Positions 5,423 through 6,292 of a DNA stretch of 6,292 nucleotides are shown here, piece by piece. The notes beneath the pieces were generated by a model, which ran no database searches, was not told where the DNA came from, and saw only the letters and a list, made by a program, of their open reading frames with translations. Position 1 is the first letter of the stretch; each line of letters opens with the position of its first letter. The DNA is taken from positions 35,648 through 41,939 of the forward strand of contig DBNM01000096.1 of the NCBI GenBank assembly GCA_002299135.1, given 5' to 3'. This DNA comes from Candidatus Neomicrothrix sp. UBA672. GTDB lineage: Bacteria > Actinomycetota > Acidimicrobiia > Acidimicrobiales > MedAcidi-G1. Both the position numbers and the translations under genes were made by a program.

Positions 5423-6292
5423 TTAGGCGTTTCGCCGACTACGAACTTCAGCGGTAATAGCAGGTATGACTTCATGAAGGTCACCTAAAACTGCATAACC
5501 AGCTTTAGTAACCATATTTGCTTCAGGATCAGTGTTTATTGCAAGTATATTTTTCGATGCCATTGCACCTACCCAATGTTGAATTGCTCCGGAAATACCA
5601 CTAGCAATATAAATTTCTGGTGCAATTCGATTTCCGGTCTGACCTACCTGATCGCTGTGTGGACGCCACCCGTTATTGGTTACCGCTCGCGAACAGCCGA
5701 CTACTCCACCAATTTCTTCTGCCAGTTCTTCAAGTGGAGCGAACGCTTCTGCGGATCCGACACCTCGCCCTCCACCTACTACTACTGATGCGGTAGTTAA
5801 AGTAATCCCATGTGTACGGACAACTCGATCAACAACAAGTGTCCTCGTCAGCGAAGAATCTAAATCGGGTTTAAACTCGACGATATTGCCATCCCCAGAA
5901 GAAGTCTCAGCCTCGGCTTCAGTCGAATGGTGTTCAACGGAAAATATTTGCACTTCTGCGTTTGATGTCACGTCTTCGAGCAGTGAACCTCCCCATTGGA
6001 TTCTTGTTGCCGTTGATGAATCATTCTCTATTTGAATCTTTCGACAATTAGCTAAGAAAGGCATCTCTAAACGAGCGGCAACATGGGCTAAAACTTCGTT
6101 ACCGCGATCAGTGCCACATGAAACAATAATTTTTGCTGAAGTTTCATTAGCTATCTGCGTTAGTGTCTCACCCCACACCTCTGGTCCATAATCAGTTAAA
6201 CATTCGTGGGAAGCTACATTTACAGTTTCGACACCAAAAGCAATAACCGATTCCGCTGCTTGTTCAGATCCTTTACCAATAAGAACTGCTTG
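5423..6292 (-). CDS. etfA: Electron transfer flavoprotein subunit alpha (partial, 5' end outside window)
   Basis: Carries electrons from acyl-CoA dehydrogenases towards the respiratory chain as a heterodimer with EtfB. The frame is open from the window end, giving 289 visible residues; full EtfA is about 315-330, so roughly 25-40 N-terminal residues are missing. The GTG at 6178 is internal, because homologous sequence (AVLIGKGSEQAAESV and onward) continues upstream of it. N-terminal domain: GTDRGNEVLAHVAARL at 60-75 of the visible fragment. FAD domain: VVVGGGRGVGS at 170-180, CSRAVTNNGWRPHSDQVGQTG at 200-220, ISGAIQHWVG at 233-242, INTDPEA at 252-258, and GDLHEVIPAI at 270-279. The conserved Ser-Arg, Gln-His and Asn/Asp FAD contacts are all present. 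etfB would be expected beyond the window, upstream on this strand. The gene converges on the DUF1015 gene with a 12-bp gap. A bifurcating versus ordinary ETF cannot be decided without etfB. Confidence 0.94.
   Translation of the reverse strand, partial: QAVLIGKGSEQAAESVIAFGVETVNVASHECLTDYGPEVWGETLTQIANETSAKIIVSCGTDRGNEVLAHVAARLEMPFLANCRKIQIENDSSTATRIQWGGSLLEDVTSNAEVQIFSVEHHSTEAEAETSSGDGNIVEFKPDLDSSLTRTLVVDRVVRTHGITLTTASVVVGGGRGVGSAEAFAPLEELAEEIGGVVGCSRAVTNNGWRPHSDQVGQTGNRIAPEIYIASGISGAIQHWVGAMASKNILAINTDPEANMVTKAGYAVLGDLHEVIPAITAEVRSRRNA

Noticed and set aside
5426..5436. GGCG-TTT-CGCC hairpin between the convergent gene ends
   Set aside because: The stem is only 4 bp, it lies within the last codons of etfA, and no proper T-run follows on either strand. 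It is too weak to call a terminator.
5676..6035. Plus-strand open frame of about 119 codons opposite etfA
   Set aside because: It is Ser/Thr/Pro-rich, as expected for the antisense of this coding region, while the minus strand carries unmistakable EtfA motifs.
6176..6178. GTG at 6178 as the start of etfA
   Set aside because: The frame stays open to the window end and the upstream 38 codons read as EtfA N-terminal sequence (AVLIGKGSEQAAE), so the true start lies outside the window.

Overview
The window looks like bacterial chromosome, moderately AT-rich by eye, with tightly packed genes and no RNA gene, mobile element, CRISPR array or tandem repeat that I can see. It holds six protein genes, two of them cut by the window ends. 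The protein sequences (a two-subunit acyl-CoA dehydrogenase, an actinobacterial-looking EtfA) and two TANNNT -10 boxes placed for leaderless transcription suggest Actinomycetota, for example a marine Acidimicrobiia-like lineage. Chloroflexota (SAR202-like) is a reasonable alternative. This placement is inference and would need a homology search.

Layout: (1) 1-610, minus strand: an enoyl-CoA hydratase/isomerase, C-terminus cut off, with a PaaG-like active site. (2) 611-670: a 60-bp divergent promoter region whose two halves mirror each other around position 640.5. (3) 671-1705 and 1709-2869, plus strand: two acyl-CoA dehydrogenase-family genes 3 nt apart. Each has lost a different half of the FAD/catalytic machinery, so they probably form one heteromeric enzyme. 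(4) 2870-2972: a 103-bp gap with a possible promoter and a clear Shine-Dalgarno site. (5) 2973-4175 and 4178-5410, plus strand: a D-3-phosphoglycerate dehydrogenase with a C-terminal ACT domain and a DUF1015-family protein, 2 nt apart. (6) 5423-6292, minus strand: the electron transfer flavoprotein alpha subunit, N-terminus cut off, convergent with the DUF1015 gene and only 12 bp from it.

How the parts fit: the enoyl-CoA hydratase/isomerase, the acyl-CoA dehydrogenase pair and EtfA form a coherent acyl-CoA beta-oxidation set (dehydrogenation with electrons passed to ETF, then hydration or isomerisation of the enoyl-CoA). The substrate cannot be read from the sequence. The SerA-DUF1015 pair is a separate unit for the first step of serine synthesis. 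Most worth a second look are the complementary split active site of the dehydrogenase pair, the symmetric probably leaderless divergent promoter, and the DUF1015 protein, whose DGHHR motif and place behind serA suggest a role in serine or phosphoserine metabolism.
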